NCBI GenBank assembly: GCA_910583725.1
Contig: CAJTXZ010000001.1
Coordinates: 81,499 to 145,498 of the forward strand
Length of the DNA stretch: 64,000 nt
Origin: an uncultured Vampirovibrio sp.
Lineage (GTDB): Bacteria > Cyanobacteriota > Vampirovibrionia > Gastranaerophilales > Gastranaerophilaceae
Direction: 5' to 3'
Below are positions 63,795-64,000 of this stretch, one piece after another. Both the position numbers and the translations under genes were made by a program. How positions within the stretch are numbered: the stretch's first letter is position 1; each line of letters opens with the position of its first letter. The notes beneath the pieces are model-generated. The model was not told the DNA's origin. It saw only the letters and a list, made by a program, of their open reading frames with translations, and did no database searches.

Positions 63795-63823
63795 ATATTA
63801 GCATGGTTTTTATGAATATTGAA
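63795..63823 (-). promoter_or_regulatory. Promoter of the small toxin gene
   Basis: On the minus strand TTCAAT and TAATAT with a 17-bp spacer, giving a start near 63787 and a leader of about 72 nt. Confidence 0.45.
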
Positions 63824-63921
63824 AAGAATTCATTGGTTTGGATGAGATTGCATGTTTTTTGTCACAGCGAAGTTTGAATGTATTTAGACAAGCAAAATGT
63901 AGTATTAACAATGAGTGTTAG

Positions 63922-64000
63922 GAAAATTGAAATATAGAAAAAGTGGTGTATAATATAGAAAGGGCGAGCAGCTGGTAACTGCTCTTTAAAAGCCCTAATG
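63922..64000 (+). repeat. Second copy of the antisense promoter unit, cut by window end
   Basis: Repeats 63568-63646 with only two or three differences, including TTGAAA (63927-63932), TATAAT (63949-63954), the GAGCAG/CTGCTC hairpin and AAAAGCCCTAATG. The last bases correspond to the His codon and stop of the toxin on the minus strand, so a second toxin ORF is expected just outside the window. Confidence 0.8.

Overview
The window looks like a chromosome segment of an AT-rich, non-photosynthetic relative of Cyanobacteria, most likely a gut-type member of Vampirovibrionia/Melainabacteria (order Gastranaerophilales). The strongest clue is the RNA polymerase operon. The beta-prime subunit is split into two genes in the order rpoB-rpoC1-rpoC2, and the rpoC2 product carries the large internal insertion known from Cyanobacteria. 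No photosynthesis gene is seen, flagellar basal-body genes are present, and TGA is used as a normal stop. The lineage is an inference from these genes; no 16S rRNA gene lies in the window.

Layout. At 0-4 kb are a truncated tRNA-Leu, two hairpin repeats, a GT39-like membrane protein, rpsO, an ATP-grasp protein and yidD. At 3.7-8.5 kb is an accessory patch: small helix-turn-helix (HTH) genes, a Bro-N antirepressor-like gene, an 804-residue prepilin-like glycine-rich surface protein with an embedded lectin-like domain, and a small ribbon-helix-helix (RHH) gene. At 8.7-16.7 kb are dnaE, a membrane-anchored protein with an ADP-ribosyltransferase-like end, rplS, rbgA and rnhB. From 16.7 to 22.9 kb there is no normal gene; this stretch is described below. 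At 23-25 kb are a nucleotidyltransferase-like gene and toxin-antitoxin remnants. At 25.2-32.2 kb is a flagellar export/basal-body operon (fliE, fliF, a divergent fliG-like gene, fliH, flhA) preceded by a lytic transglycosylase. At 32.5-34.8 kb are coaD, a coiled-coil protein, a secreted NTF2-like protein and an ADP-ribosyltransferase fragment. A second gene-poor array lies at 34.9-36.7 kb. At 37-48.6 kb are a TIGR04076 protein, rpoC2/rpoC1/rpoB and a LemA/DUF3137 pair. At 48.7-60.1 kb are a secreted SH3-like protein and a four-gene block of two GH13 enzymes and two unknown membrane proteins. At 60.2-63.4 kb are a P-loop/TPR protein and rsmG. The right edge carries what looks like a tandem type I toxin-antitoxin locus.

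The most interesting system is the pair of arrays at about 17.4-22.6 kb and 34.9-36.7 kb. They are GC-richer than their surroundings and hold about fifteen recognisable, mostly promoterless and start-less fragments in the same orientation. Each encodes 50-70 residues with the pattern (LCD)-x-GSVQC-...-C-x-P-...-W-(S/A)G-...-AFSVRC, and many end within a few codons of SVRC. The same segment lies inside the prepilin-like gene at residues 291-357 (nt 6883-7083). The DNA word TTTTCGGTGCGCTG, which encodes the end of the segment, is identical in the expressed gene and in most fragments. The two arrays also share a leader-like sequence. I infer a silent-cassette reservoir that could vary a pilin-like adhesin by gene conversion, comparable in principle to pilE/pilS but built on a different fold. 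No reverse transcriptase, recombinase or integrase was seen in the window.

A second likely system is at the right edge. A 24-codon hydrophobic ORF with a perfect Shine-Dalgarno, its own promoter, a 5'-3' long-range pairing and a convergent antisense promoter has the design of a type I toxin-antitoxin. The antisense promoter unit is repeated about 350 bp downstream, where the window ends.
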